From Bradyrhizobium sp. AUGA SZCCT0176 (lineage in GTDB: Bacteria > Pseudomonadota > Alphaproteobacteria > Rhizobiales > Xanthobacteraceae): a stretch of DNA of 64,000 bases. The DNA is taken from NCBI RefSeq assembly GCF_018130145.1, contig NZ_JAFCMB010000001.1:992001-1056000 (forward strand), given 5' to 3'. The notes beneath the pieces are model-generated. The model worked only from the letters and a program-made list of their open reading frames with translations, made no database searches and was not told the origin of the DNA. A program made the translations under genes and the position numbers. Positions 31,032-39,116 of the stretch are shown here, one piece after another (the first letter of the stretch is position 1; the number at the start of each line of letters is the position of its first letter).

Positions 31032-31229
31032 TCAGGATGGCCAGTTGATGGGCGAGTGCTGCATTCGCCGCTTGATCATTTCTTGACGTAGCTTATCCGC
31101 CCGTTGCCGAACGCTCGGGCTAGCCGTGAAATGCTCTTTATGCTTTCGATCGGCGTCGGCTTGTTCGCGTATGCTCTCGTAATAACGTGCGATGCTAGCG
31201 TCAGACATTCTCTCGAAACTCATAATCAA
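31032..31229 (-). CDS. small conserved hypothetical protein
   Basis: A 65-residue charged helical protein with SFERMSDASIARYYESIREQ, then SPSVRQRADKLRQEMIKRR. This ARYYESIR...RADKLR.E..KRR pattern is one I recognise from small Bradyrhizobium proteins. There is no signal or membrane segment. The start could be Met1 or Met3. It is transcribed leftward toward the GcrA-like gene, 26 bases away, so the two may be co-transcribed. Confidence 0.6.
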   Translation of the reverse strand: MIMSFERMSDASIARYYESIREQADADRKHKEHFTASPSVRQRADKLRQEMIKRRMQHSPINWPS

Positions 31230-31312
31230 GTACCTGCTTTGAGTGGCGGCCGCCGACTGTCACGGGTGAGCGGTTGGGCAGTAGAGTTTACCACTTTTTC
31301 CCGATGTGTGAA

Positions 31313-31384
31313 ATGGCACCCAGGGTAACAGCCGACGTGATTATCTTAGCGGCAGGGGCGGCAATTTTGATCGTGCTGGCCTAG
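31313..31384 (+). CDS. single-span membrane microprotein (23 residues)
   Basis: The frame from ATG at 31313 reads MAPRVTADVIILAAGAAI then LIVLA and stop. It is one hydrophobic helix preceded by a basic residue. A CTTTTTCCCGAT motif lies 15 bases upstream. No clear Shine-Dalgarno, so tentative. Confidence 0.35.
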   Translation: MAPRVTADVIILAAGAAILIVLA

Positions 31385-31440
31385 GGCTTGGCAATCGCGC
31401 CCACTTTTGCGGTTAGGCGAGTAGCTTTGCATCGGGCGCT

Positions 31441-31677
31441 TCACTGCAGAGACTTCGGGTCCCACTGAAAGATAACCTCGCAAACTGGGCCCTTAGCGGT
31501 TCGCACTATTATCGACAAGTGTGCGATTGTCCGCTCTAAGCGCAGATCGTCGCGCGCAATTTCAGCTAACGTTCGGGAAGCCTCTTGTCGAGCCGACCCT
31601 ACGTCAAGAAGGAGTTCACCCTCTTCATCGACCGTTACATCATCATCTATGACGATGTCGAAGTAGTAGCGGATCAT
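31441..31677 (-). CDS. DUF6894-like small protein
   Basis: A 78-residue protein opening MIRYYFDIVIDDDVTVDEEG, then ARQEASRTLAEIARDDL and a C-terminal strand pair. The pattern YFD...DEEG....(A)R.EA.R.L is typical of the DUF6894 group abundant in Bradyrhizobium. Its function is unknown. Several relatives, intact or broken, occur at 33.4, 44.4, 53.9, 60.9 and 61.2 kb. Confidence 0.7.
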   Translation of the reverse strand: MIRYYFDIVIDDDVTVDEEGELLLDVGSARQEASRTLAEIARDDLRLERTIAHLSIIVRTAKGPVCEVIFQWDPKSLQ

Positions 31678-32060
31678 CGCGCACTCTCCGGTTCAGCGGG
31701 AGCGCTATCGGGTCGCTTGCAATCTTACACAGCTAAAACGCGCAATGAACTAATTAAGCGCGCCGGTCCTGGCCGGTCTGTTCACTTGTGAACCCTTCGA
31801 GTTTGATTCCTTTACCTTTTGAGCGTTCGTTGGCCCAGAGGGAGCAGCGCAGCCATCAGGAAGTTAATTGCCGACGCGGTCGATCGGACCGGGGGGCGGG
31901 CTGGCCCGCTATGAGCTGCTGCTACCGGCGGGCTTTATTCGTTAGGACTTAAGCACCGGAGCAAATCACTCAGAAAATGGCGCTGCCCTGGCGTCCCCAC
32001 AACGGAACTTTTCCTTAATTTCCCAATTTTGGCTTGGGATAAATTAGGAGGACTGGACCA
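31678..32060. other. intergenic stretch without recognised genes
   Basis: No convincing frame is seen. A possible Shine-Dalgarno (TTAGGAGG, 32046-32053) for the following gene lies at its right end. Confidence 0.5.
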
Positions 32061-32264
32061 ATGCCTCGACCTTGGACGCGCTGGACAGATGAAGATGTTT
32101 CAAAGCTCAAGACCATGGCAAAGAAATATCCCGTAGATCAAATCGCTCGGGACTTAGACCGCGGGATTTCTTCTGTTTATACGAAGGCGCACGAACTCGG
32201 CATTTCGCTGCGGCGAGTACCAGCATCGCAAACAAATCCATCGGCTCTAGATCCGACTGGCTAA
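32061..32264 (+). CDS. GcrA-like HTH mini-protein
   Basis: A 67-residue protein with TRWTDEDVSKLKTMAKKYPV, then DQIARDLDRGISSVYTKAHEL. It has the same W-T-D-E-x and V-x-x-K-A-H-x-L pattern as the GcrA DNA-binding helices; the C-terminal 20 residues are disordered. A strong Shine-Dalgarno (AGGAGG) precedes the ATG at 32061 and a terminator follows at 32329, so this is a self-contained gene. Confidence 0.75.
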   Translation: MPRPWTRWTDEDVSKLKTMAKKYPVDQIARDLDRGISSVYTKAHELGISLRRVPASQTNPSALDPTG

Positions 32265-32328
32265 ACAGCCCGGTGCCTTCCAGACCCGCGGGCTCTAGCT
32301 CAGAGCGCGAGTTCTAGCCAAGACAGCT

Positions 32329-32354
32329 CGCCGGTTCGCGCCGGCGGTTTTTTC
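32329..32354 (+). terminator. Rho-independent terminator
   Basis: Stem CGCCGG/CCGGCG with loop TTCGCG, followed by GTTTTTTC. It ends the 32.06 kb HTH gene. Confidence 0.75.
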
Positions 32355-32384
32355 TTTGATATTGGGAACGATCAGGCGCCGGAG

Positions 32385-32505
32385 GAATCGATTCTGCGCT
32401 CCCGGGAATGCCTCTACTCCAACCGGGAGAAAACCCTCCGCAGGGTTGGCGGCCTTGGTTCGTGGCGTTCTCCGCGCCGGGGCCGTTTGCGCGATCCAGA
32501 GGCCT
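32385..32505 (+). repeat. interspersed repeat family B, copy 1
   Basis: Blocks in order: GAATCGATTCTGCGCTCCCGG, then CTCCAACCGGGAGAAAACCC, GGGTTGGCGGCCTTGG and GCGCCGGGGCCGTTTGCGCG. The CTCCCGG/CCGGGAG arms form a hairpin. Closest relatives are at 32.82 and 62.17 kb. Confidence 0.8.
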
Positions 32506-32519
32506 TTCGAGAACCGAAG

Positions 32520-32615
32520 ATGTTCGAACTGCTCACGAAACGCGATTGGGCACTGGTGGCTGGAGTTGCAGGGCTAGGGGCTGTAGCTGTTTATTGGATG
32601 GCCTTCGCCGACTGA
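32520..32615 (+). CDS. single-span membrane microprotein (31 residues)
   Basis: The frame reads MFELLTKRDWALVAGVAGLG then AVAVYWMAFAD. A basic N-terminus precedes a 20-residue hydrophobic helix. It lies directly after repeat B copy 1. It has the same design as the other tiny membrane proteins in this window. Confidence 0.4.
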   Translation: MFELLTKRDWALVAGVAGLGAVAVYWMAFAD

Positions 32616-32777
32616 TCACGCCGCCGGAGTTCATTTGTGATTTCCACTGTCGGCTAACGAAGCTGAATTACGATCAGCTTCGCTGGCCTCTAATGTCGAT
32701 AGACTGAGCCGTTCAGGCTGATACAATTCCGGATGGCCCTATCCCCGGGCCACACGCAAGGATGACCCTTTGACTTA

Positions 32778-32805
32778 GCCCCGCCTTCACCAGGCGGGGC
32801 TTTTT
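32778..32805 (+). terminator. strong Rho-independent terminator
   Basis: Perfect 8-bp stem GCCCCGCC/GGCGGGGC, loop TTCACCA, then TTTTTC. The same ACTTAGCCCCGCC context recurs at 62.44 kb, so it may travel with repeat family B. Confidence 0.85.
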
Positions 32806-32814
32806 CTTGGCGTT

Positions 32815-32990
32815 AGGAGCAAACCGGCGCCGCAGGAATCGATTCTGCGCTCCCGGTAGACTCCTCAGCCTGCGACCGGGAGAAAACCCCCACTGGGTTG
32901 GCGGCCCCGCGTTGGCGTGCACCTACGCGGGCGCCGTTTGCGCGATCGGCCATCGATCTGACACGGCCTCCGATGGTGCGTAGGCGGCCT
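32815..32990 (+). repeat. interspersed repeat family B, copy 2
   Basis: GGAATCGATTCTGCGCTCCCGG, GACCGGGAGAAAACCCCCA, GGGTTGGCGGCC, GCGCCGTTTGCGCGATCGG and GATGGTGCGTAGGCGGC occur in the same order as in the copies at 32.39 and 62.17 kb. No protein-coding content is seen. Confidence 0.8.
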
Positions 32991-33126
32991 AGTTTGAGTT
33001 GTGTTCACTGCGCGACGGACCTTTTGATGACGGCGTGCGTTAATGAACTACCGCAGACCGGACCCCGGCTTTCATCTGTGATGAGAACGCCACTTGCGCT
33101 CCCGCCCTTCCTCTCAGGAGCAGCGC

Positions 33127-33348
33127 ATGTTCAAGCGCCGTTTCAATCAAATGAAGCCCCTCAAAGACCGTCTGCTCGATGAAGCACGTTCCCTTAGGGA
33201 GCAGGCCAATCTTCTGCCCGTGGGAGCCGTGCGGGATGCGGCCTTGAGGAAGGCTCGTCAAGCCGAAGCGGCTGCACATATGGATGACGGGCTGGCTTCG
33301 CCGGGTCCGCAGCCTCCGAAGCAGACCGACGTGCAGAGTCCGACCTGA
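33127..33348 (+). CDS. small helical protein, LPxGxxR...KARQAE family
   Basis: A 73-residue protein: FKRRFNQMKPLKDRLLDEA, REQANLLPVGAVRDAALRKA, RQAEAAAHMDD and SPGPQPPK. The motif L-P-x-G-x-x-R-[DE]-x-x-L-R-K-A-R-Q-A-E-x-A-x-H marks a small Bradyrhizobium family of unknown function, with further members here at 36.8, 45.2 and 51.8 kb. The start at 33127 has a CAGGAG Shine-Dalgarno. Usually the residue after HMD.. is Trp; here it is Gly. Confidence 0.7.
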   Translation: MFKRRFNQMKPLKDRLLDEARSLREQANLLPVGAVRDAALRKARQAEAAAHMDDGLASPGPQPPKQTDVQSPT

Positions 33349-33413
33349 CGGAACAAGTGAGAGCTGGAACTGTTGCCTGCCATTCGGCCTATACCGGCCA
33401 AGGGTAGATTGTA

Positions 33414-33605
33414 GTGCGCTTTCATTTTCAGGTCCGGACCGGCACCCATGTGATGTTGACCGAGGTGGCGGACTTATCGGATACGGACCATGCGCGGATC
33501 GATGCTGCCAAGCGCATCGGATTGCTTCTTCACGAACACGCCAGCAGTCATTGGGTGGAGGAAGACTGGCAGATGGACAACGAGGGTTTTCGTCATCCGC
33601 CATGA
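33414..33605 (+). CDS. DUF6894-like small protein
   Basis: A 63-residue protein opening MRFHFQVRTGTHVMLTEVAD, then DAAKRIGLLLHEHASSHWVEE. The start with M-x-[FY]-x-F and the alternation of strands and one helix fit the DUF6894-like group. A truncated, near-identical copy of the first 30 codons lies on the other strand at 44.4 kb. Confidence 0.65.
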   Translation: MRFHFQVRTGTHVMLTEVADLSDTDHARIDAAKRIGLLLHEHASSHWVEEDWQMDNEGFRHPP

Positions 33606-33718
33606 AAAACTCGGCAACTGCCGCCCGCAGCAAACCTGAACCTGCCGCCTAACTGGCGGGTTGACTCACCGTTCCTGTTTCGTTCTAATTCGGCCCTCAC
33701 GTTTCTCAGGGCGGAAGA

Positions 33719-33949
33719 ATGCCGGACCTCGACCATGTCAGGGCTGAGATTGAGCACATGCGTGTGCAAGTCAGCCGTCACCGCAGGGAAATGCTCCAGC
33801 TTGAACGGGCCGGGATATCGACCGTGGCGGCGGAAGCGTTGCTTCAACGGATGCTCGATAAAATCGACGGGCTTTGTCAGCAGCGCGACAAGCTGAAGAA
33901 AGAACAACCCGCAAAGCGTGTCGGGGCGTTGGGAGGGCGGAATTGGTGA
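33719..33949 (+). CDS. small coiled-coil hypothetical protein
   Basis: A 76-residue mostly helical protein: DHVRAEIEHMRVQVSRHRRE, LQLERAGISTVAAEALLQRM and KIDGLCQQRDKLKKEQP. Heptad-like leucines suggest a short coiled coil. The pattern is familiar from small Bradyrhizobium proteins. Its stop overlaps the GTG start of the next gene (GTGA), indicating translational coupling. Confidence 0.65.
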   Translation: MPDLDHVRAEIEHMRVQVSRHRREMLQLERAGISTVAAEALLQRMLDKIDGLCQQRDKLKKEQPAKRVGALGGRNW

Positions 33950-34176
33950 GCCAGCCCCTTAGATATTTTCATGAAGACCCGCACGCCGACGCTTGGCTGA
34001 AATCATTGGACGAGACCCGCCGTCTCGCGACCCGGCAGGGTTGGTGCTATCAGCATGTCCAAGCGCTCATCGTCGCCATTGACCAATATGCGGAAGCCGC
34101 CACCGGCAACCGATCATATTTCTTGGACAAACCAAAAAGCATCGGCGGCAGCCGTAGGAACTCTGATGTCCCGTGA
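33946..34176 (+). CDS. small hypothetical protein, coupled to the upstream gene
   Basis: A 76-residue protein from a GTG start (SQPLRYFHEDPHADAWLKSL...QGWCYQHVQALIVAIDQYAE). It is amphipathic, aromatic-rich and without a signal peptide. The 4-base GTGA overlap with the upstream coiled-coil gene decides the start. No family is recognised. It precedes the ligase remnant by about 80 bases. Confidence 0.6.
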   Translation: MSQPLRYFHEDPHADAWLKSLDETRRLATRQGWCYQHVQALIVAIDQYAEAATGNRSYFLDKPKSIGGSRRNSDVP

Positions 34177-34258
34177 TTGTTAGAGACTCATAACCTCGCA
34201 GAGGTTTAAACTGCGCCCTGTCGTCCGCTCCCCCTGCGGCGGCGGGGCTTTTTGTGAG

Positions 34259-35160
34259 TTGCGTGTGATTAAGCGTATCGAAATGCCGGGGTTCATTAAG
34301 CCCCAGCTTGCGACCTTGAAGAGCAAGGCTCCCAAGGGCGAGCAATGGATTCACGAAATCAAATACGATGGCTACCGCGTCCAGCTCCATGTGAATGGTG
34401 ACAAAAGGCGCGTGTTTACCCGGAATGGGCTGGATTGGACCAAGCGGTTCTCCACCATTGCCGGTGCCTTCGATATCTCCGGGCAAGCCATCATCGATGG
34501 TGAAGTTGTCGTCATCCATGAGGGCCGCACCAACTTCTCGAACTCCAGGCCGAACCCGCCGCTGGAAAGCAAGGAAGGCTGGTCTATTACGCCTTCGACC
34601 TTCTCTGGCGTGATGGCGACCTGCGCAAACTGCCTCAGCTTGAGCGTAAGCAGCTTCTGGGGGATTTGATTGGCGAGAACGATATCGGCCTCCCGGTGCT
34701 CTACAGCGGGCATCTGACCGGTGACGGGCGGGAGATGTTTGAGCATGCCGCGAAGCTGAATTGGGAAGGCATCATCTCCAAGAACGGCGACGCGCCTTAC
34801 CGCTCCGATCGCAACGAGGGCTGGCTCAAAATCAAAACCGTGATGAAGGGAAAATTCCCCGTCATTGGTTTCGTCAAAGATCCTACCGGTGTCGCCGCGC
34901 TCTACCTCGGCAAGCGCGAAGGGAAGGATTGGGTTTACATGGGAAAGGTTGGGACGGGATGGTCCCGCACGGTCTCCAGCCAAATCCGCAAGCAGCTCGA
35001 TACGGTCGTTAGCCCAAAGTCGAAGTTAACCAAACAGGTGAAGAAGCCCCGCGCGACCTGGGTGGACCCGGTTTTCATGGCCGATATCGAATACCGACAC
35101 ATTACCTCGGAAGGCTTGCTCCGGCAAAGCTCATTCAAGGGGCTGAAAAAGGAACGATAG
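34259..35160 (+). pseudogene. ATP-dependent DNA ligase (LigD ligase-domain type), frameshifted
   Basis: The first frame has the adenylation motif EIKYDGYR (the Lys is the AMP acceptor near residue 38), FTRNGLDWT and DGEVVV. The second has EGIISKNGDAPYRSDRN, WLKIK and an OB-fold domain ending YRHITSEGLLRQSSFKGL. In frame 1 (position 34540 on) GAA CTC CAG GCC continues the protein as ELQAE...GRLVYYAFDLLWRDGD, so one base was lost near 34531-34540 (TCGGAACTC expected, TCGAACTC present). The intact product would be a ~300-residue stand-alone ligase. No Ku gene is seen. It may be inactive, or the shift may be a sequencing error. Confidence 0.8.
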
Positions 35161-35183
35161 AGCCTAAGGTGTGTTTGAGATTC

Positions 35184-35411
35184 ATGACCGAACCTCTTCC
35201 AGCTCTCATCGAAAACTCGCTCCAAATCGCCTGGGATTACCTGGACGGGATAGGTGAGCTTGCTGACCAGCAGCAGACCGCCGAATTCCTTCTCAGGGAC
35301 ATTCAATCTCAAATGCTGAGGGGCGAGCGGCGGCCTCTGATGCTTTCAAACCGCGCGATCGAGAGCTTCCGCAAACAGCCAAACCATCTGCAACTCGTCA
35401 GGTGGGGCTAA
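35184..35411 (+). CDS. small conserved hypothetical protein
   Basis: A 75-residue protein: MTEPLPALIENSLQIAWDYL, GELADQQQTAEFLLRDIQSQ and LSNRAIESFRKQ. It is helical and soluble, with an ending familiar from small Bradyrhizobium proteins. It follows the ligase remnant by 23 bases. Its TAA overlaps the ATG of the next small gene by one base (TAATG), so the two are coupled. Confidence 0.65.
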   Translation: MTEPLPALIENSLQIAWDYLDGIGELADQQQTAEFLLRDIQSQMLRGERRPLMLSNRAIESFRKQPNHLQLVRWG

Positions 35412-35589
35412 TGGAATACATTTACAAAGACAGGCAGCCGTCCACTAAGGAAGAGCGTGTGGCGAAGAAGGAAAAGCCCGCTGGGACGCTGAAGTAAACC
35501 TGACCGCGCGCAAGAAGGTGGACGATGCCTTTCGGTCCAACTTTGAAAGATTGAAAGCGGAGCGTTTTGCTCGGGAAAATAAGGAATAG
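35411..35589 (+). pseudogene. small charged protein, frameshifted
   Basis: The first frame reads MEYIYKDRQPSTKEERVAKK EKPAGTLK and stops at 35497. In another frame the sequence continues smoothly as DAEVNLTARKKVDD, then AFRSNFERLKAERFARENKE to a stop at 35589. One base gained near 35485-35490 explains both. The intact product would be about 58 residues, highly charged and helical. Confidence 0.6.
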
Positions 35590-35672
35590 AGGTACCGGCC
35601 TTAACCTCCAAGGAGGCCGTCATGAGGGCGCGCGGAATGCCTGCGGTCTTTGGAGCAGGGGTCGCGCGTTCC

Positions 35673-35756
35673 TCATAACAGGACGACCCATGCTGCCAGT
35701 CCGATCAGAAACGCTATGCACACTGCAACGACCGCCAGGCAGGCCTTACCTATCAC
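35673..35756 (-). CDS. single-span membrane microprotein (27 residues)
   Basis: From a GTG at 35756: MIGKACLAVVAVCIAFLIGL AAWVVLL. It is one hydrophobic helix. The GTG overlaps the stop of the upstream basic protein (GTGA), which is good evidence of translational coupling and of a real gene. Confidence 0.55.
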   Translation of the reverse strand: MIGKACLAVVAVCIAFLIGLAAWVVLL

Positions 35757-35926
35757 TTCTCACGTCTGACGCCCTTAAACTTCTTCGCGCTCTTCTTAAC
35801 GGCCATAAACTGCCCGCCCGCCTTATTGCGCTTGGTGGATGTCTTCGTCAGCGGATTCTTGAGCTGCGTACGCTTCTTCACGGCTCTCTTGCGTGCGTTG
35901 TCGCCTTTGGGTTTGTTGACTGCCAT
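35753..35926 (-). CDS. small strongly basic protein
   Basis: A 57-residue protein with many Lys and Arg: MAVNKPKGDNARKRAVKKRT, then KNPLTKTSTKRNKAGGQFMA and FKGVRREK. The pattern GDNAR...KKR.Q.K and KFKGVR.EK is familiar from small Bradyrhizobium proteins. It may bind nucleic acid, judged only by charge. A start four codons upstream (35938) is also possible. It is coupled to the membrane microprotein that follows. Confidence 0.65.
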   Translation of the reverse strand: MAVNKPKGDNARKRAVKKRTQLKNPLTKTSTKRNKAGGQFMAVKKSAKKFKGVRREK

Positions 35927-35975
35927 TGGTGTCTCCAAAGAAACACCAAGTGCTGAATCAGCAGGTAAGTTCCAG

Positions 35976-36035
35976 ATGGAGCGCGCGATTGCATATCTGA
36001 GGGTCTCTACGCAACGCCAGCACCGCTCTGGTTGA
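35976..36035 (+). pseudogene. N-terminal fragment of a serine recombinase (resolvase)
   Basis: The 19 codons MERAIAYLRVSTQRQHRSG and stop match the opening of resolvase/invertase recombinases, including the Tyr-Leu-Arg-Val-Ser segment with the catalytic Ser. Nothing of the rest follows. A fragment from the recombinase domain of such a protein lies far away at 63.0 kb. Confidence 0.6.
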
Positions 36036-36037
36036 TA

Positions 36038-36063
36038 GGAACACTAGTTCCGCCAACTGGTTT
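36038..36063 (+). promoter_or_regulatory. possible EcfG-type general-stress promoter
   Basis: GGAAC (36038-36042), then 16 bases, then GGTTT resembles the alphaproteobacterial EcfG promoter (GGAAC-N16/17-CGTT). It lies 33 bases before the DUF892 gene, whose family is generally stress-induced. Confidence 0.45.
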
Positions 36064-36094
36064 GTTTCTCAGTGAAACCCTCACGGAGGAAGCC

Positions 36095-36598
36095 ATGGGC
36101 TTTTTTACCAAAGACATCAAAACCCTCGACGATCTCTTTGTCCATACTCTGCGCGATATCTATTACGCAGAGCAGCAGATCGCGAAAAATCTTCCGGACA
36201 TGATCGAGAAGGCGACTGACCAAGCCCTCAGGAACGGCTTTGAGACCCATCTTGCCGAGACCGAGGAACAGATCGTCCGCCTCGAGAAAGTATTCCAAAT
36301 GCACGGCGTCGAAGCCACGGGCGTCGATTGCCCTGCCATCGATGGCATCTTGGACGAAGCCAGCGAAGTTGCTGGCGACGTTGACGACAAGAGCGTGCTG
36401 GACGCAGCCCTGATTGCTGCAGCCCAGGCAGTCGAGCACTATGAAATCACACGATACGGAACGTTGATCGCATGGGCGAATATGCTCGGCCGCAGTGACT
36501 GCGCGTCAGTTCTGCAGCAAAATCTCGATGAGGAAAAGGCGACTGACAGCAAGCTGAACACGATGGCACTCAAAAGTGTGAACCGCAAGGCAGCGTAA
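36095..36598 (+). CDS. ferritin-like DUF892 protein (YciE/YciF family)
   Basis: A 167-residue protein opening GFFTKDIKTLDDLFVHTLRD with IYYAEQQIAKNLPDMIEKA. The helices carry the Glu/His pattern of the family (HLAETEEQIVRLEKVF, AQAVEHYEITRYGTLIAWA). YciF-type proteins form four-helix ferritin-like bundles that bind metal and rise in osmotic or general stress. Length matches the family. The start follows a GGAGGAAG Shine-Dalgarno. A candidate stress promoter lies just upstream. Confidence 0.85.
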   Translation: MGFFTKDIKTLDDLFVHTLRDIYYAEQQIAKNLPDMIEKATDQALRNGFETHLAETEEQIVRLEKVFQMHGVEATGVDCPAIDGILDEASEVAGDVDDKSVLDAALIAAAQAVEHYEITRYGTLIAWANMLGRSDCASVLQQNLDEEKATDSKLNTMALKSVNRKAA

Positions 36599-36835
36599 TT
36601 TTTAATGAGGCGCAGGAGTACAAGGGCTGTCAGATTCCAGTCGGGCAGCCCTCTTGCAAGAGATCGCGTAAGCTCTCTGCCCCGGAATTGGGTGACATTA
36701 TCCGCAAGACCGGCAACTCGCTTGCTGCGATTACCAAAGAAGCAGCCGCCACCCGGCCTCGTTAGAACGCTTCTTGCATCATCCAGCCCGGCGGCGTGCA
36801 TTGGGTTGGGATACGCACGTCAGTGGGAGGCCGGC

Positions 36836-36988
36836 TTGCACAACCGCCTAGAAAGCGAGGTAAGAAAGGCTCGCGAGGACATGGCGAAGCTCCCGCCCAG
36901 CATCGAGAGAGACGCTCTGCTCTATAAGATTAAGGAGATCGAGGGGCGATCTATTTTAATTAGGACGCTTGCCGCGCCGAAGTTCTAG
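36836..36988 (+). CDS. small helical hypothetical protein
   Basis: 50 residues from a TTG at 36836 preceded by GGGAGG. Opens HNRLESEVRKAREDMAKLPP and continues SIERDALLYKIKEIEGRSI. The L-P-P-x-x-x-R-D-A-L-L-x-K-I pattern links it loosely to the LPxGxxR...KARQAE family. The C-terminus overlaps the end of convergent opgH by 29 bases. Confidence 0.4.
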   Translation: MHNRLESEVRKAREDMAKLPPSIERDALLYKIKEIEGRSILIRTLAAPKF

Positions 36989-39116
36989 GCGGCAAATCCA
37001 GCAGGGTGCCTAAAACGGCCGGCGAATTAAGGGTGGCAAGTTTCTCGCGTGGGCTAAGGAATGTGGCCGCCTCGTCGAAGGTTTCGGCGTCTTCGATCTT
37101 GGCGCGCGCGATCGCGAGATGCGGATCGACCTCACCGCGATTCCGCGGCCTAGGGCCGGACAGATTGTCGAGATGCGCCTCGCGCAGGTCGGCGTCACGG
37201 CGGAGTTCGAGAAGCGGGCAGGATACCGTCCGGTGCGAGGCATTGGCCAGTTCGTTGGCCCGCAGCATGACCTGCGGTGGCGAGGTCTCCTCCGGTGTCT
37301 TGAACAGGCTGGAAGCAGCCCCTTCGCTGGCCGAGGAAGACAGCGTGGCAAGCGGAATGGCAAGCAGGAGGCCGAGAATGACTGGCATCATCCATAGCAG
37401 CAACGGCAACGACACCGCGTAGGCGCTGATAGCCATCGCGACGCCAAAGAATGTCGGAACCGAATATTTGCGAAGTGTCTCTTTACGCGACACCACGCCG
37501 TCGTCGCGGCGTTGAACCTGCCAGCCCGCATCGCGTCCCAGCAGGATCTCTCCGACCGCGGACGATTGGAAGACCATCATCACCGGTGCCGTCAGGCCCG
37601 AAAGGAATGTCTCGGCGACAATCCCCGCAAGGGCCCGAAAGCCGCCGCCGAACTTTCTTCGCTCGTCACGACGGGTGAGCATGACGATGTAGGCGAGCAG
37701 TTTGGGCAGAATCAGCATGCCCATCGTGGCGACGAATACCCAGGCCGCCAAGATCGGATCCTGTGCGGGCCATGTCGGAAACAGCGAGAACCCCTTCGGA
37801 AAATATTCGGGCCTGACAAACTGCGCCTGCAACGAGACCAGGATGCCGAGGCCCAGAAAGATGAACCAGAGCGGCGCCGTCAGGTAGGATCCGATCCCGG
37901 TCAGGAGATGGAGCCGCGAGACCCAGTGCAGGCCGCGCGACGGCAGCACCGCCAGATGTTGCAGGTTGCCCTGACACCATCGCCGGTCGCGGGCGGCAAA
38001 ATCCAGCAGCGATGGCGGGCATTCCTCGTAACTGCCGCCGAGCGTGGGCGCCATATGGATGGCCCAACCGCCACGGCGCATGAACGCGGCCTCGATGAAA
38101 TCATGGCTGAGGATGTGCCCGCCGAACGGCTTGCGGCCCCTCAGTTCCGGAAGGGCGGCGTAGCGGGCAAATGCGCTGACGCGGATGATGGCGTTGTGGC
38201 CCCAGTAATTGCCTTCGGATCCATGCCACCAGGCAATTCCGGCCGCAATCAACGGGCCGTACAACCGCCCGGCAAACTGCTGCCACCGCGCGAACAACGT
38301 TCTGGCGTTGACCACGATCGGCAGCGTCTGGATCAGCGCAACGTGTCGGTGTTGCTCCATCGTAGCGACCAGCCGCACGATGGTATCCCCTGTCATCAGG
38401 CTGTCCGCATCCAGAATGAGCATACATTCATAGTCGGAGCCGAACCGCCTGACCCAATCCTCGATATTGCCGGATTTGCGCGCGGTGTTTTCCGGACGGT
38501 GACGATAGAAAATCCTGGCTGCTGGCCCGGCTTCATGTCGGAGTTGAAGAAAGCACTTTTCCTCGGCGATCCAGATCGCGGGATCGGTCGTGTCACTCAG
38601 AACGAACCAGTCGAACTGGCCAGCGTATCCGGTTTCCTCGACCGATTCGCAGATCGCGCGCAGCCGGGCCAGAACGCGATAGGGATCCTCATTGTAGGTG
38701 GGCAGCAACATCGCGGTGCGGCTTTCGATCGCCGGCAGGGCCGCGCTGGCATCGATGCCGAGTTCGTCCTTGCGTCGAAACAGCAGCACGAAGAAACCGG
38801 CAATCGCCGACGTGAAGGAAAAGGCGATCCAAGCAAACAACAGGACGAACAGCACCAGGATCATCCACTCCAGGATCGTCACGCCTCCGACCTGGAGCAC
38901 CTGGTACATTTCGTAGCAGCCGGCCAGGGTCAGCAAGACGGTGCCGGCAAGGATGCATGCGCGCCTGGGCCATGCCGTCGTGAAATCCGCGGCTTGGGGT
39001 TGCGGTTGGCGCTGCTGCTGCCGGAGCGCCATTTCCATTGGCGCCTCCCGGGGCAGGAATTGATTGAAGGGATCGCTGCGCTGAAGCGATCCGTGGACCT
39101 TCCCTAAGGTGTCCAT
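36960..39116 (-). CDS. opgH: osmoregulated periplasmic glucan glucosyltransferase
   Basis: About 718 residues from the ATG at 39116 (722 from 39128). Two N-terminal membrane spans lie at about 50-110. A large cytoplasmic GT2 catalytic domain follows (SDTTDPAIW, LDADSLMTG with the DxD-like Asp pair, and RRWCQGN as the Q-x-x-R-W box). Further spans lie near 400-600. OpgH polymerises glucose from UDP-glucose and passes the beta-glucan to the periplasm. The opening matches other OpgH proteins (DTLGKVHG...NQFLPREAP). The start overlaps the opgG stop region, so the two form an operon. Confidence 0.92.
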   Translation of the reverse strand: MDTLGKVHGSLQRSDPFNQFLPREAPMEMALRQQQRQPQPQAADFTTAWPRRACILAGTVLLTLAGCYEMYQVLQVGGVTILEWMILVLFVLLFAWIAFSFTSAIAGFFVLLFRRKDELGIDASAALPAIESRTAMLLPTYNEDPYRVLARLRAICESVEETGYAGQFDWFVLSDTTDPAIWIAEEKCFLQLRHEAGPAARIFYRHRPENTARKSGNIEDWVRRFGSDYECMLILDADSLMTGDTIVRLVATMEQHRHVALIQTLPIVVNARTLFARWQQFAGRLYGPLIAAGIAWWHGSEGNYWGHNAIIRVSAFARYAALPELRGRKPFGGHILSHDFIEAAFMRRGGWAIHMAPTLGGSYEECPPSLLDFAARDRRWCQGNLQHLAVLPSRGLHWVSRLHLLTGIGSYLTAPLWFIFLGLGILVSLQAQFVRPEYFPKGFSLFPTWPAQDPILAAWVFVATMGMLILPKLLAYIVMLTRRDERRKFGGGFRALAGIVAETFLSGLTAPVMMVFQSSAVGEILLGRDAGWQVQRRDDGVVSRKETLRKYSVPTFFGVAMAISAYAVSLPLLLWMMPVILGLLLAIPLATLSSSASEGAASSLFKTPEETSPPQVMLRANELANASHRTVSCPLLELRRDADLREAHLDNLSGPRPRNRGEVDPHLAIARAKIEDAETFDEAATFLSPREKLATLNSPAVLGTLLDLPPRTSARQAS

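Noticed and set aside
37512..39107. 531-codon frame antisense to opgH
   Set aside because: The opposite strand has a clear glucosyltransferase with conserved motifs; the antisense product is polar low-complexity without a recognisable fold.
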